Below are positions 51,401 through 60,140 of a stretch of 64,000 nucleotides of DNA, in pieces. How positions within the stretch are numbered: the stretch's first letter is position 1; the number at the start of each line of letters is the position of its first letter. The stretch comes from Gallionella sp. (GTDB lineage: Bacteria; Pseudomonadota; Gammaproteobacteria; Burkholderiales; Gallionellaceae). Location of the stretch: the NCBI GenBank assembly GCA_030682375.1, contig JAUXOL010000022.1:1-64000 (forward strand), written 5' to 3'. The translations under genes and the position numbers were made by a program. The notes beneath the pieces were generated by a model. The model saw only the letters and a list, made by a program, of their open reading frames with translations. It did not search any database and was not told where the DNA came from.

Positions 51401-51970
51401 GAATATCTTCACCGACTGACCGGCGGCCAGTATCACGTCGCCCTGCGGGCTGCTGATGATGCCGCTGTTGGCTACACCCGCACCGACCAGATAGACGCTG
51501 CCGCCTGACGGCGTGGTGATGCTGCCCCGATTCTCCACCTTGCCGGCCAGCGTATCGCCGACAAAATCGAGGCGTCCGGCAAGAAAGTCATGGTTGCTCA
51601 GATTGAGCGTCGAAGCCACCAGCCCGGCCACGTCTATACGCGCCCCCTGGCCGAACAATATACCGCCGGGATTGATGAGGAAGACCCGCCCGTTCGAGGT
51701 GAGCGTGCCGAGTATGACCGATGGATCGGCGCCGATGACACGATTGAGGACGCTCGATGTCGGGCCCGACTGGACGAAGCGCGTGGATTCACCGGCATTT
51801 ATCGAGAAGCTCTGCCAATTGATGATGGCACCCGGACTGTTGGTAATGACCAACGAGTCGCCTGTCGTCACAAAACCGGCCTGTCCCGCAACGACCATTG
51901 GCCCAATGCCATTCGCCTGGGCCTGGACTGCGGCGAATACACAGGCAATCGCCACGGCTAGAACACTCAA
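48437..51970 (-). CDS. Filamentous-haemagglutinin-type exoprotein (TpsA) with YDG/MBG repeats
   Basis: 1177 residues as called from the TTG at 51970. The N-terminus has the TPS secretion domain (NGIGPMVVAGQAGFVTTGDS, VFLINPGGILFGQGARIDVAG), recognised by TpsB. A beta-helical region follows, then two full ~102-residue YDG-like repeats (AASKIYDATT...YNSKDVATAS), then two MBG-like repeats (IYGTDDPALTFSVAGL and LFGTSDPALTFSVAGL). It is probably a surface adhesin or biofilm protein. A good Shine-Dalgarno site (AAAGGAG) is placed six bases before an ATA at 51982 and not before the TTG; the ATA start would give ITPKLSVLAVAIACVF, a normal signal peptide. tpsB follows 40 bases downstream. Confidence 0.92.
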   Translation of the reverse strand: MSVLAVAIACVFAAVQAQANGIGPMVVAGQAGFVTTGDSLVITNSPGAIINWQSFSINAGESTRFVQSGPTSSVLNRVIGADPSVILGTLTSNGRVFLINPGGILFGQGARIDVAGLVASTLNLSNHDFLAGRLDFVGDTLAGKVENRGSITTPSGGSVYLVGAGVANSGIISSPQGDVILAAGQSVKIFDSSTPGVRVELTASDNAAINLGEILAQSGEVGIYGATLRNAGIINADQVVQDASGKIVLRAKRDVTLAAGGRISASGEQGGVITIQSETGVTLASGTVEAKGTGTPASTGGTVQLLGNRVGLIGTDVDVSGTAGGGSVLVGGDYQGGNSSVQNAAATYVSADATIKADALDSGDGGKVIVWADDVNRYYGNISARGGVQQGDGGFAEVSGKNNLVFDGHVDLRASGGRTGTLLLDPLNLTIQAAAPDVNGDTVAGDDLNAALNTPNIFFADYAGNNSVITTGQVVTQLNTADVTLQATNNITVAAAIDASGNAVGKALTLQAGNDVIINAAITTASVGGGSLILSAGHDVTVGAALTATGGSVSLLADNDGTGPGLAGGTVTFGAVTAESLTIRFNPVDYTTTSAEIAAYAPKATLSGAAIFDARAWTFIDNASATAQNKIYNANTVALLDTPFTFLGGPDGVTAGQIVSLSAGAANFNSKDVLTANAVNFTGYGLGGADLGSYALFSQPATQAATITAKALTQSGLTVAASKIYDATTSTTLIGAAALQAAEAPGAGTTADGKAYTGDTVSLGGTSVGTYNSKDVATASTVTFSGLTLGGAQAGNYTLTPHATQAATITAKALTQSGLSVAASKIYDATTGTTLIGAAALQAAEAPGTGTTADGKSYTGDAVSLAGTAVGTYNSKDVATASTVSFSGLTLGGAQAGNYTLTPHATQAATITAKALTVAADAQNKIYGTDDPALTFSVAGLVNNPALGISESAASVFAGALTRASGETVLGGPYAIAQGTLAANSNYTLSSFVGSDLSITPAPLNVAAHLQSKLFGTSDPALTFSVAGLANNPALGIADTAGAMLSGALARASGESALGGPYAITQGTLVANSNYSLSFMNSNLVIVGAAAEPVLGFNAGQVVFAGVINNDFYYRPGNFWHISLNSNNADPGFDVMRGTNDSGSRLSKRMNSCDSVSGGGFCETWSFPQQRGKVDKK
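49233..49870 (-). repeat. 306-bp tandem repeats within tpsA
   Basis: The sequence GCCGTGATCGTCGCCGCCTG recurs at 49233, 49539 and 49845, an exact 306-base period (102 codons). Two full units of a YDG-like domain are almost identical and a partial third begins the array, which makes copy-number change by recombination likely. Confidence 0.9.
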
Positions 51971-52043
51971 CTTGGGAGTTATCGCGTTCTCCTTTCGGAT
52001 ACGGATTTCGGAAAAATATGAGCTAGCCGGACTTCAACCCGAT

Positions 52044-52193
52044 TCATCTCAGATGTACGTCGCCGAATATCCCCAACAACCCGAAGACGATCAGATATAC
52101 CGCGACGATATAGTTCAACAACCGGGGCGCCATCAGAATCAGCACGCCGGCAAGCAGAGACGCCAGGGGGGCGAGGCTCAAGGTTATGTTCAT
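52044..52193 (-). CDS. Small membrane protein, DUF3096-like
   Basis: 49 residues from MNITLSLAPLASLLAGVLIL, then APRLLNYIVAVYLIVFGLLG. Two hydrophobic helices with the MAPRLLNYIVAVYLI centre resemble DUF3096. An in-frame start at 52283 would prepend 30 charged residues without support. Function unknown. It lies 73 bases upstream of tpsA on the same strand. Confidence 0.75.
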   Translation of the reverse strand: MNITLSLAPLASLLAGVLILMAPRLLNYIVAVYLIVFGLLGIFGDVHLR

Positions 52194-52313
52194 GGCAGTA
52201 ACAGGCGGATTAAGGATAGCCCCAAGGGTATATCTCCTATCGCGCGATGCTCTGTACGGCAGCGTACGCAGCGATGACGCCAAATGGGCGAAATGCGCCC
52301 TCAGGCATCGCCG

Positions 52314-52652
52314 TTACTCGGACTGCGTCAGGGTTCTATGCAGCTCGTCCAGCAAAGCTCGTATGTTTGTACGCTGCGCCTCGTCTGGCGTCGCCTTCGC
52401 TTGCGCTAGCGGCTGCAAGGCGTCCTCCAGATTTCGTGCAGCTACGCCGAGCGCGGCGAAGCCGAAGGTCTTGCCCGATCCGGACAGGCTATGCACCATG
52501 CGGTGCAGCGATTGAAAAGCTTCCTCATCCCATGCGGCAATCGGCAACTCGATCCACGCCAGTTCGATCTGTTCGAGCTTTTGCGGCAATTGCACCGCAT
52601 AGCTATCACTCAACATCTTCAGCTTGAGCTGGAAGTCGTCCGGGTCAGCCAT
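52314..52652 (-). CDS. Histidine phosphotransfer (Hpt) domain protein
   Basis: 112 residues, all-helical. The phosphorylatable His is in RMVHSLSGSGKTFGFAALG, the typical Hpt signature (HxLxGxGxxxG). It overlaps the receiver-domain gene upstream by eight bases and follows the large hybrid kinase, so it probably passes phosphate between that kinase's receivers and another response regulator. Confidence 0.88.
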   Translation of the reverse strand: MADPDDFQLKLKMLSDSYAVQLPQKLEQIELAWIELPIAAWDEEAFQSLHRMVHSLSGSGKTFGFAALGVAARNLEDALQPLAQAKATPDEAQRTNIRALLDELHRTLTQSE

Positions 52653-53031
52653 GGCATCGCTCCCAGATGGCCTGCACCTGACTGGACAGGATCATCGGAT
52701 CGAACGGCTTGGGGATCACATCCACCGCGCCCAGCTGCAAATAATGAGCAATCTCGGCTGGCTGGACCTTGGCGGTCATGAAGATGGTCGGCGTATCCGT
52801 GAACTGCGGCAGCGCGCGCAACATCCCCAGCGCGGTCGGCCCGTCCATAGTCGGCATCATCACGTCCAGAAGAATCAGTTGCGGCTGAAAATCGGGAGCC
52901 CGATCCAGCGCCTCCTGGCCGGAGCCGCATATGGCGACCGTAAAGCCGCCCAGCGTTTCCAGCGCGAGCCGCGCCACCGTCTGGATATCCGGCTCGTCCT
53001 CCACATAAAGAATGCGCATCAGCTTGTCCAT
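52645..53031 (-). CDS. Single-domain response regulator
   Basis: 128 residues, a lone receiver domain. Acidic pocket in ILYVEDEPD, phosphoacceptor Asp in LILLDVMMPTMDG, Thr in IFMTAK and the Lys in VIPKPFDP. There is no output domain, as in CheY-like or relay receivers. It is 27 bases after the hybrid kinase and overlaps the Hpt gene. Confidence 0.92.
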   Translation of the reverse strand: MDKLMRILYVEDEPDIQTVARLALETLGGFTVAICGSGQEALDRAPDFQPQLILLDVMMPTMDGPTALGMLRALPQFTDTPTIFMTAKVQPAEIAHYLQLGAVDVIPKPFDPMILSSQVQAIWERCHG

Positions 53032-53058
53032 CGTTTCCGCCCCTTGAGATCGTTCATG

Positions 53059-56028
53059 TTATTCGGCTCCGATCAACCGCTTGATGGTCGCCAGCAACTC
53101 CACGTTGTCGATGCGCGACTTCACCAGTACCGCATCCACATCCTTGGCCTCTTCCGCACCGATTTCGTACACCGAGAACACCATCACCGGAATGGGCGGC
53201 ATCGCGCTCCGCAACAACGGCAGCAATTCCTTGCCCGAACCGTCCGGCAAATCCATATCGAGTATCACCAGATCGTAGCGGGACTGAGCCAGCAAACTTC
53301 TGGCCTCGGCCAGATTGGCGGCCTGCACGACCTCTGCCACCTTGCTCGCGACCTCATGCATCACATGGAAAATATCCGGATCGCCCTCGACATGCAGCAC
53401 CTTCAGGCGCGAGCGTCCCGATCTTGCCGACACACCCTTGAGCACCGACAGCAACCGTTCCTGAATGACCGGCTTATCTATCCACTCGACCACGTTGAAC
53501 TCTTCTCCCGCCAACTCATACCGGCCTTCTGCCGCATTGGCGGACACCACCAGTATCGGCAGCGCGGCGGTCGCTTCATGCTCGTGCAGCTCGCGTATCA
53601 GCGAAATGCCGCTCTGTCCCGGCATCGCGAGGTCCAGCGTCATCGCCGCATAACCGCCCTGAGCCAGCAACTGCTTGGCCTGGCTCGCGTCGTAAGCAAT
53701 ATCGACGGCATAGCCCGCATGCTCCAGCATCATGCGCAAGACAGTAGCGGTATCGCGGCTGTCCTCGCACACCAAAACTCGATGCACGGAACCCGCTACG
53801 CACTGACCGATTTCGGGTTGCAACTTTTCCTGCCATTCCGGAAATTCGACATAGAACACGGTCCGCACATTGGGCTGCGAGTCGAACCCGATGCGCCCAC
53901 CCATATGCTCGACGATCGCCTTGGTGATGGACAGGCCTAGCCCGGTTCCTCCTTTCTTGCGGGTGTCGGACGAGTCGGCCTGGGCGAATTTCTGGAAGAT
54001 ACGATTCCTGAATTCCTCTGGAATGCCCGTGCCGTTGTCTTCCACTGCAATGCGAACATACTGATCGACACACTCCACCACCACCCTCACCTTGCCGCCA
54101 ACGGGAGAGTACTTGACTGCATTCGACAGCAGATTGGCCAACACCTGCATCATGCGATTGGCATCGACATTGACCATGACATCGGGAACATCGCCCGCCA
54201 GCTCGTAACGAACCTGGTACTGTTCGGCGTAGGCCTGATTTCCATCCAGCGCCTGTTGCAACAGCGGCATGAGCTTGACCGGGCTGGCGTTGAGTTCCAT
54301 CTTGCCCGCCTCGATCTTCTCCATATCCAGCAGATCGTTGACCAGCAGAATCAAGCGTTCGCTGTTCTTGTGCGCGATCTCGATCAGCGGCTTGGCGGCC
54401 GCCGGCAACTCCCCGACCACGCCGCCGGCAACCAGCGCCAGCGCGCCGCGTATCGAAGTCAGCGGCGTGCGCAACTCATGGCTCACGGTAGAAATGAATT
54501 CGGTTTTCATGCGTTCCATTTCCTTGCGCTCGGTAATATCCGTTGCGATCCCGAGGTAGGCGCTGATTTCTCCCTGTGCGTCGCGCAAGGCGGTAATGGT
54601 CAACAACACCGGGAAACGGCTGCCATCCTTGCGTACGAATGTCCATTCGCCGGTATCGCTGCCCCCCTCCTTGCGTACGCGGGCAGTGATCGCATCGAAA
54701 CCCGACATCGCGGACATGCCATCCTGAACCGATTCCATTACACGGTGCGACACCTCGCTGGCATCGAGAAAAATCTGCGGGGTCGCCATGCCGACGACTT
54801 CTTCCGCACGATAGCCGAGGTCTCGCTCCGACGCGCGATTGAAGGTCTGGATGAGGCCCGCGGGAGTGGTGGAGATAATCAAGTGATCCGCCCCGTCCAC
54901 GACGGCGCGGATGCGCATCTCGCTCTGGCGCAGCTTTTCCTCGTTGTTCCGGATGTCTTCGGTCATCCCCCGCGCCATTTCGTCCGCGCGCTCACGCCGG
55001 AAAATCAGGGACGACATCAGGAGGAACAGCAACACACTGATACCCCCGCCCAACGACAGCACCACGGCACTCAACGGAGACTTGAAACGCACATCGAATT
55101 CGGGACGACTGTGCAATCGCAATGTCCATGTACGCCCGTATGCCTGGATAGTGCGCAACACCGTCATTTTCGGCACGGCATTGCGCGCCGCCTCGGCTCG
55201 CTCGTCCGCCGATGAGTACATGCGCGCTCCACTGGACTCCCCCGCACCATCGAAAATAACGAAATCCAGCATGAAAACCCGCTCGCTCAATATGCCTGCC
55301 ATCAGATCGCCGACCCGGAAGGGGCTGTAAACAAAACCCCGCAAGGTATTCCAGCCGCCTTCGGGAGAAGTCGGCATCCGGTGATCGCGATAAACCGGAA
55401 CATACATAAGGAAGCCGGCCTGTTCCTCGCCTTGCGTCTCCTGCACCAATTTCACCTTGCCGGTGATGATGGTCTTGCCACTCTCTGCCGCCATGCGCAT
55501 AGCATAGGCGCGAACGGGGTCCGACATCATGTCGTAGCCGAATGCGGCCAGATTGCGTCCGGAAAAGGGTTCGAGGTAAACGGTGGCGGTGTAGAGTGAA
55601 CGTGCGCCGGGAGGATGGACCGCATAGTCCGGAAAACCTTCTGCGCGTATCGCGGCGATGTGTTTTTGCAGATCGACCGGCCTGACGATCTGCGCGTAAC
55701 CGACCCCCAGAATGCCCGCGTAGTTCCTTTCGAGGTGCAAACGTTCTATGTAGATGCGCCATTCCGCACGGTCCACAGATTCGCTGGCGGCGAACAATCC
55801 CTCGCCGCCGAGGAGTATCTGTTCATGCTGGCGCAGCCGCTCCTCGATGGAATAGATGACATCGCGCACATGCAGATCGAATTGCTCCCCGGCGCTCTCC
55901 GCGACATGACTCCGCACGCCATACCAGGCGACCGTGGTTAGCGAAACGCTGACCGCCAGCACCGCCCAGGCGATTCGATTGCGGGGCTCCAGAAAACGCC
56001 GCCATTTATTCACCGTGCCTCCCGTCAT
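53059..56028 (-). CDS. CHASE-PAS hybrid sensor histidine kinase with two receiver domains
   Basis: 989 residues. Membrane segments at about 20-38 and 320-343 enclose a periplasmic CHASE-type sensor. Then PAS (about 370-500), HisKA with FISTVSHELRTP (His517), HATPase with NLLSNAVKYSP, DNGTGIPEEF and KGGTGLGLSI. The first receiver has Asp799 in TLDLAMPGQSG. The second has LVILDMDLPDGSG and reads AVLVKSR where KP is usual. It starts 65 bases after a PilB/GspE-type ATPase gene and precedes a receiver and an Hpt gene, which together make a full relay. The ligand is unknown. Confidence 0.93.
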   Translation of the reverse strand: MTGGTVNKWRRFLEPRNRIAWAVLAVSVSLTTVAWYGVRSHVAESAGEQFDLHVRDVIYSIEERLRQHEQILLGGEGLFAASESVDRAEWRIYIERLHLERNYAGILGVGYAQIVRPVDLQKHIAAIRAEGFPDYAVHPPGARSLYTATVYLEPFSGRNLAAFGYDMMSDPVRAYAMRMAAESGKTIITGKVKLVQETQGEEQAGFLMYVPVYRDHRMPTSPEGGWNTLRGFVYSPFRVGDLMAGILSERVFMLDFVIFDGAGESSGARMYSSADERAEAARNAVPKMTVLRTIQAYGRTWTLRLHSRPEFDVRFKSPLSAVVLSLGGGISVLLFLLMSSLIFRRERADEMARGMTEDIRNNEEKLRQSEMRIRAVVDGADHLIISTTPAGLIQTFNRASERDLGYRAEEVVGMATPQIFLDASEVSHRVMESVQDGMSAMSGFDAITARVRKEGGSDTGEWTFVRKDGSRFPVLLTITALRDAQGEISAYLGIATDITERKEMERMKTEFISTVSHELRTPLTSIRGALALVAGGVVGELPAAAKPLIEIAHKNSERLILLVNDLLDMEKIEAGKMELNASPVKLMPLLQQALDGNQAYAEQYQVRYELAGDVPDVMVNVDANRMMQVLANLLSNAVKYSPVGGKVRVVVECVDQYVRIAVEDNGTGIPEEFRNRIFQKFAQADSSDTRKKGGTGLGLSITKAIVEHMGGRIGFDSQPNVRTVFYVEFPEWQEKLQPEIGQCVAGSVHRVLVCEDSRDTATVLRMMLEHAGYAVDIAYDASQAKQLLAQGGYAAMTLDLAMPGQSGISLIRELHEHEATAALPILVVSANAAEGRYELAGEEFNVVEWIDKPVIQERLLSVLKGVSARSGRSRLKVLHVEGDPDIFHVMHEVASKVAEVVQAANLAEARSLLAQSRYDLVILDMDLPDGSGKELLPLLRSAMPPIPVMVFSVYEIGAEEAKDVDAVLVKSRIDNVELLATIKRLIGAE

Positions 56029-56093
56029 ACTTTGGCCTGCGCGGAATATCCGTACGGACGCTTTCTGTGCTCACCATATGCATCGCCATGCCC

Positions 56094-57797
56094 TCAGACA
56101 TCTTCCAACGATGCCGTGGCGCGCAATACCTCATCCAGCGAGGTCAATCCCCTCAATGCCTTCTTGAAACCGTCGTAACGCAAATTCCGGAATCCCTGCT
56201 GCAGCGCGATAGCCATGATCTCGTCGTAATGACTTTCGCGCAGGATCGCTTCGCGTATTTGCGGAGTGACTCTCAGGAATTCATGGATGCCGACCCGTCC
56301 GGCGTATCCTCTTCCGCCGCAATGCTCGCATCCGCTTCCTTTGTAAAACACCGGCAACTCGGCGCCTTCGCGCCAATAGAAATACGGACGCAATTCCTCG
56401 GGATCGGGGCGATGTTCGGTCTTGCAGTATTCGCACAGCCGCTTCACCAGACGCTGCCCCAGCACGCCGATGATGGAAGGTGCCACGATGAATCGCTCCA
56501 CACCCATCTCCAGCAAGCGCGTGGTAGCCTGGACCGCATCGTTGGTATGCAGCGTGGTCAACACCAAATGGCCCGTCAATGCCGCCTGAGCGGCGATGCG
56601 CGCGGTTTCGGTGTCGCGGATTTCGCCCACAAGGATGGCATCCGGGTCCTGGCGCAACACCGAGCGCAACACCTCTTTGAAGCTGCGCCCGACCTTGTCG
56701 TTGACCATCACCTGATTCAGGGTCGGCACATCGTATTCGACCGGATCTTCGATAGTGACGATGTTGATGTCGCGCGTGTTGATGAAGTTCAGCGCGGCAT
56801 ACAGCGTGGTGCTTTTGCCCGAACCGGTCGGGCCGGTGACGAACAGGATGCCCTGCTGGTATTTCAGAGTGGTCTTGAACGGGCGCAACACCTCGGGAGA
56901 AAAATCCAGCTTGTCCAGATTCAGGATGGTGTTGGTATATAACGAGCCCAGAATGCGCATCACCACTTTCTCGCCGTGCATGACCGGCAGGCTGGAGACG
57001 CGCAAATCCAGCGTTCTCAACGGCAGCACGAAACTGAGCCGGCCATCCTGCGGCTTGCGCCGCTCGGTGATGTCCATTCCGGACGAGATCTTGTAACGCG
57101 AGGTCAGTGGCAACCCCATTTCTTTAGGCAGAAACAGCCGATCCACCAGATCCCCGTCGATGCGAAAACGCACAACAACCTCATTGCGTTTGGGCTCGAT
57201 GTGGATATCCGACGCGCGCTCCTTGAGCGCCAGCAGAATAATCGAATCGCCGAGCTCGACCAGCGGCCTCGAATCGAGCAGCTTGGCCAGCGCCACATCG
57301 CTCAATTCGCCGGACTGGAATAGCGACAGATCGAAGCTCATCACCAGATCGTCCACATGCTGGACGGATTGGTAATTGACCTTGATCGCCGAATCGACCT
57401 CGTCCTTCAAACTGAAAACCGGGCTGATCGTCTTCATCAGCAGATTTTCCAACGCCGCGACGGCCTTCTGGTCATTCGGCTCAATCATCGCCACCGTCAC
57501 CGCATCGCCCAATTGGTAGAGCGGGATAGCCCGGTAGCGTTGCGCGATCTCGCCGGTCAGCAACGCGACCAAGTCATCCTGAAACAGCGTTTTGCTGAGA
57601 TTGACGTAAGTGCGATCCAACTGGCTCGCCAGAATATCGCCCGCCGTGTCGCGATCCAGATAGCCGTCCTGAATGACGAGCTGCGCGAAATCGACCGCAT
57701 CGTTCCTTGCTGCCCGAACCATGGCCGCCAACGGGACAGGAGGCACATGCGCCTTTTCCTGCAAATTCGCGATCAACGCCTCAGTCAGTTCTATCAT
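56094..57797 (-). CDS. PilB/GspE-type secretion or pilus-assembly ATPase
   Basis: 567 residues: an N-terminal MshEN/GSPII_E-N domain (about 20-150), Walker A TGPTGSGKSTTLYAAL (322-329), Asp box, His box (LVLTTLHTNDA), Walker B ILVGEIRD, and zinc cysteines (CEYC and CEHC). It is distinct from the gspE at 60141. It probably drives a type IV pilus or a type II-like pseudopilus. Its start overlaps the zinc-ribbon gene by ATGA, and it is embedded in a receiver/kinase gene set and not next to pilin genes. Confidence 0.92.
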   Translation of the reverse strand: MIELTEALIANLQEKAHVPPVPLAAMVRAARNDAVDFAQLVIQDGYLDRDTAGDILASQLDRTYVNLSKTLFQDDLVALLTGEIAQRYRAIPLYQLGDAVTVAMIEPNDQKAVAALENLLMKTISPVFSLKDEVDSAIKVNYQSVQHVDDLVMSFDLSLFQSGELSDVALAKLLDSRPLVELGDSIILLALKERASDIHIEPKRNEVVVRFRIDGDLVDRLFLPKEMGLPLTSRYKISSGMDITERRKPQDGRLSFVLPLRTLDLRVSSLPVMHGEKVVMRILGSLYTNTILNLDKLDFSPEVLRPFKTTLKYQQGILFVTGPTGSGKSTTLYAALNFINTRDINIVTIEDPVEYDVPTLNQVMVNDKVGRSFKEVLRSVLRQDPDAILVGEIRDTETARIAAQAALTGHLVLTTLHTNDAVQATTRLLEMGVERFIVAPSIIGVLGQRLVKRLCEYCKTEHRPDPEELRPYFYWREGAELPVFYKGSGCEHCGGRGYAGRVGIHEFLRVTPQIREAILRESHYDEIMAIALQQGFRNLRYDGFKKALRGLTSLDEVLRATASLEDV

Positions 57798-58111
57798 CGG
57801 ACATTCTTTCTGCGCGAGGCCAGCAGTTTGCGGATGTCGTCCTGGGTGACGCGCACCTTTTCGGTCGATTCCAGAAACTGTTTTTCTTGCGCGGCAAGCT
57901 GTGCCAGATGCTCGAGACCGAAACGACGATCAAAAGCAACACCCGCCCCGTCATTTCCATCCGCGACCTCGGCCAGAGCGGCTCCGCAACGCCCGCAAAA
58001 TACATCGCTCGCGGCAGAGGAAAAACCGCAGCGGCAATGCACGGGATGCAGCGCCTCGCCGCAACTGCCGCAAAATTGATAGCCCGCAGGATTGGAATGG
58101 CCGCAACTCAC
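57794..58111 (-). CDS. Double zinc-ribbon protein
   Basis: About 105 residues from the GTG at 58111 that overlaps the receiver gene stop (GTGA). Two zinc ribbons: CGHSNPAGYQFCGSCG and CRCGFSSAASDVFCGRCG. A charged helical C-terminus (LAQLAAQEKQFLESTEKVRV) ends in LLASRRKNVR. It is tightly coupled to the ATPase gene downstream and the receiver upstream. I do not know a function; an adaptor between the receiver and ATPase is a guess. Confidence 0.8.
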   Translation of the reverse strand: MSCGHSNPAGYQFCGSCGEALHPVHCRCGFSSAASDVFCGRCGAALAEVADGNDGAGVAFDRRFGLEHLAQLAAQEKQFLESTEKVRVTQDDIRKLLASRRKNVR

Positions 58112-58515
58112 GATGATTTGCGCTCCCTGATCACAGCCATGTAATCCCCCCATGTCGCACTGATCGCCCTGTGCAATTCTTCTGCGGAGGTGTTCTTCAG
58201 GATGTAGTTCCACGCACCGCTATCGATGCATTCCTTGACCACATCCAGCGCATTGAGCGAGGTCAGCATTACAACCAGCGCTTGCGGATCGATGGCCATG
58301 ATCTGCTTGAGGACAGTGATGCCGTCCAGCTTGGGCATGTTGATATCGAGAATGACCATGTCGGGCTTATGCTGCCGGTACAGACTCAATGCCGACTCGC
58401 CGTCCGGAGCCTCGGCTATCACCTCTGCGCCCAGCGTGGTGACGATCAGTCTGATCAGGCTGCGGATATGTGCTTCGTCTTCGGCTATCAATATCCTGGC
58501 TTTGCGTTTTTCCAT
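58108..58515 (-). CDS. CheY-like response regulator
   Basis: 135 residues, one receiver domain: ILIAEDEAHIRSLIRLIV, Asp in MVILDINMPKLDG, Thr in VVMLTSLN, and YILKNTSAEE in place of the usual KP, so the Lys is present but not the Pro. No output domain. First gene of a minus-strand group with zinc-ribbon and ATPase genes; a hairpin lies 18 bases upstream of the ATG. Confidence 0.92.
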   Translation of the reverse strand: MEKRKARILIAEDEAHIRSLIRLIVTTLGAEVIAEAPDGESALSLYRQHKPDMVILDINMPKLDGITVLKQIMAIDPQALVVMLTSLNALDVVKECIDSGAWNYILKNTSAEELHRAISATWGDYMAVIRERKSS

Positions 58516-58926
58516 ACATTCCTTGATGCCATCCGTATCGTCACGATACGGAGACTAGCGATATAAGCATCCAAAGAATCGAAGATGTCGTTATTGACCA
58601 CAAGATTCCGGATTGTTCTCGACCCCTTACATTAGAGCGAGTATCCGATTACCCATCTTCTTTGTATGTACGCTAACGTACTCAGTTCAACCTAGAAACC
58701 CCAGTTGACCGCTCCACTTAGTACGCATGATGCTGAACAGACAAGTATTTATTGATTTATCTATGCACACCATGCGGATGAGTCGCTACGGCACGTATTG
58801 CACGTCCCTCGCGGCGCATGGCGGTGTTGCTCATCCTCGGAATGGAACGACCATTCCTCGTCATCGCGCCTTGCCCTGCACCACGATGAACGCACACTAC
58901 ATGCCGTCCAACTGAGGTTTCCAGAT
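58516..58926. other. Intergenic region between gspF and the response regulator gene
   Basis: 411 bases without a supported gene. The part next to the regulator gene holds an inverted repeat (58533-58551) and AT-rich sequence likely to contain its promoter. Nothing clear marks the gspF end. Confidence 0.5.
58533..58551 (-). promoter_or_regulatory. Perfect 8-bp inverted repeat in the leader of the response regulator gene
   Basis: CCGTATCG-TCA-CGATACGG, 18 bases upstream of the ATG at 58515. It could be an RNA hairpin near the ribosome-binding site or an operator. Confidence 0.5.
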
Positions 58927-60132
58927 TCAATGCACCAGCTGATTGATCTCGATAATCGGCAGCAGAATCGCCAGCACGATCAGCAGCACGATGCCGCCCA
59001 TCGCCAGAATCATCGCCGGCTCCAGCAAGGTCAGGAAAACCGCCAGACGCCGTTCCAGCGCCTGAGTCTCCAGCTGGGCGGCACGATTGAGCATCTGTTC
59101 CAGCTTGCCGCTCACCTCGCCGCTCGCGACCAGATGGATCAGCAGCGGCGGGAAGGCGCGCGTTTCGCCCAGCGCGCGGGCCAGGCTGGTTCCTTCGCGC
59201 ACCCGATCGATCGCGTGCTCGACCGCCTCCCGCAACACCATGTTGGTCATCACCCTTGCTGCGGAAGCAAGGGCGGAAAGCAGCGGCACGCCACCGCCGA
59301 CCAGGATGGCAAGCGTGCTGGCGAAGCGCGAAGTATTGATGCCGCGAATCAGCGCCCCCAGACCGGGCATGCGCAACAGCACTCCGTGCCAGCGTCGCCT
59401 TGTCGCATCGCGGCGCAAGGCGACATGCGCGGCGGCAAAGCCCCCCGCGATCATGACGGCGAGATACGGCCAGGCCGCGCGCAGAAAATCGCTCAGCGCG
59501 ATCATCACCCGCGTCAGCAAGGGCAGGCTCTGCCGCGACTGCTGAAACACCTGCACGACTTGCGGCACCACATAGACCAGCAAACCGGTGACGATCATGA
59601 TCGCCACGATGGTGACCAGCATGGGATACAGCAGCGCAAGAGTGGTCTTCTGTTTCAGCGCCTGGCGAGCATCGAGATAATCGGCGAGATGTTGCAACAC
59701 GACAGGCAGCGCCCCAGATTCCTCGCCGCCATGCACCAGGGCGCGGTAGAAATCCGGAAAACTTTTTTCGTAGACGCCCAGCGCCCCGGCCAGCGACTGA
59801 CCGGAAGTCACTTCGGTTTTAACCCCGGCGAGCACTTCGCGCGTCATCGGATCGGTCGCTTCTTCGAGCAACGCGTTGAGCGACTGCTCCATGGTCAGAC
59901 CGGAGTCGAGCAGCGTTGCCATCTGCCTGGTCACCAGGCTGAGTTCCGCAGCCGGAATGCCGCGCGTCCATGCCAGACGTGCGCGCTCGCGCGCATGCAC
60001 CTGACCGACCATCGACGGCAGCAAGCCCTGCGCACGCAACTGTGCGCGCGCCTGACGCGCCGTATCGGCCTGGACTACGCCGGACACGCTCCGTCCGGAA
60101 GCATCCATCGCCTGATATTGAAAGGCTTCCAT
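58927..60132 (-). CDS. gspF: Type II secretion inner-membrane platform protein GspF
   Basis: 401 residues from MEAFQYQAMDASGRSVSGVV. Two GspF domains, each with the FxxxLxxLLxSG-like pattern (VTRQMATLLDSGLTMEQSL and FASTLAILVGGGVPLLSAL), three membrane helices and the end LAILLPIIEINQLVH. It links the GspE ATPase to the pseudopilus. It starts nine bases after the gspE stop. gspG and later genes do not follow. Confidence 0.95.
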   Translation of the reverse strand: MEAFQYQAMDASGRSVSGVVQADTARQARAQLRAQGLLPSMVGQVHARERARLAWTRGIPAAELSLVTRQMATLLDSGLTMEQSLNALLEEATDPMTREVLAGVKTEVTSGQSLAGALGVYEKSFPDFYRALVHGGEESGALPVVLQHLADYLDARQALKQKTTLALLYPMLVTIVAIMIVTGLLVYVVPQVVQVFQQSRQSLPLLTRVMIALSDFLRAAWPYLAVMIAGGFAAAHVALRRDATRRRWHGVLLRMPGLGALIRGINTSRFASTLAILVGGGVPLLSALASAARVMTNMVLREAVEHAIDRVREGTSLARALGETRAFPPLLIHLVASGEVSGKLEQMLNRAAQLETQALERRLAVFLTLLEPAMILAMGGIVLLIVLAILLPIIEINQLVH

Positions 60133-60140
60133 GACTGCGG

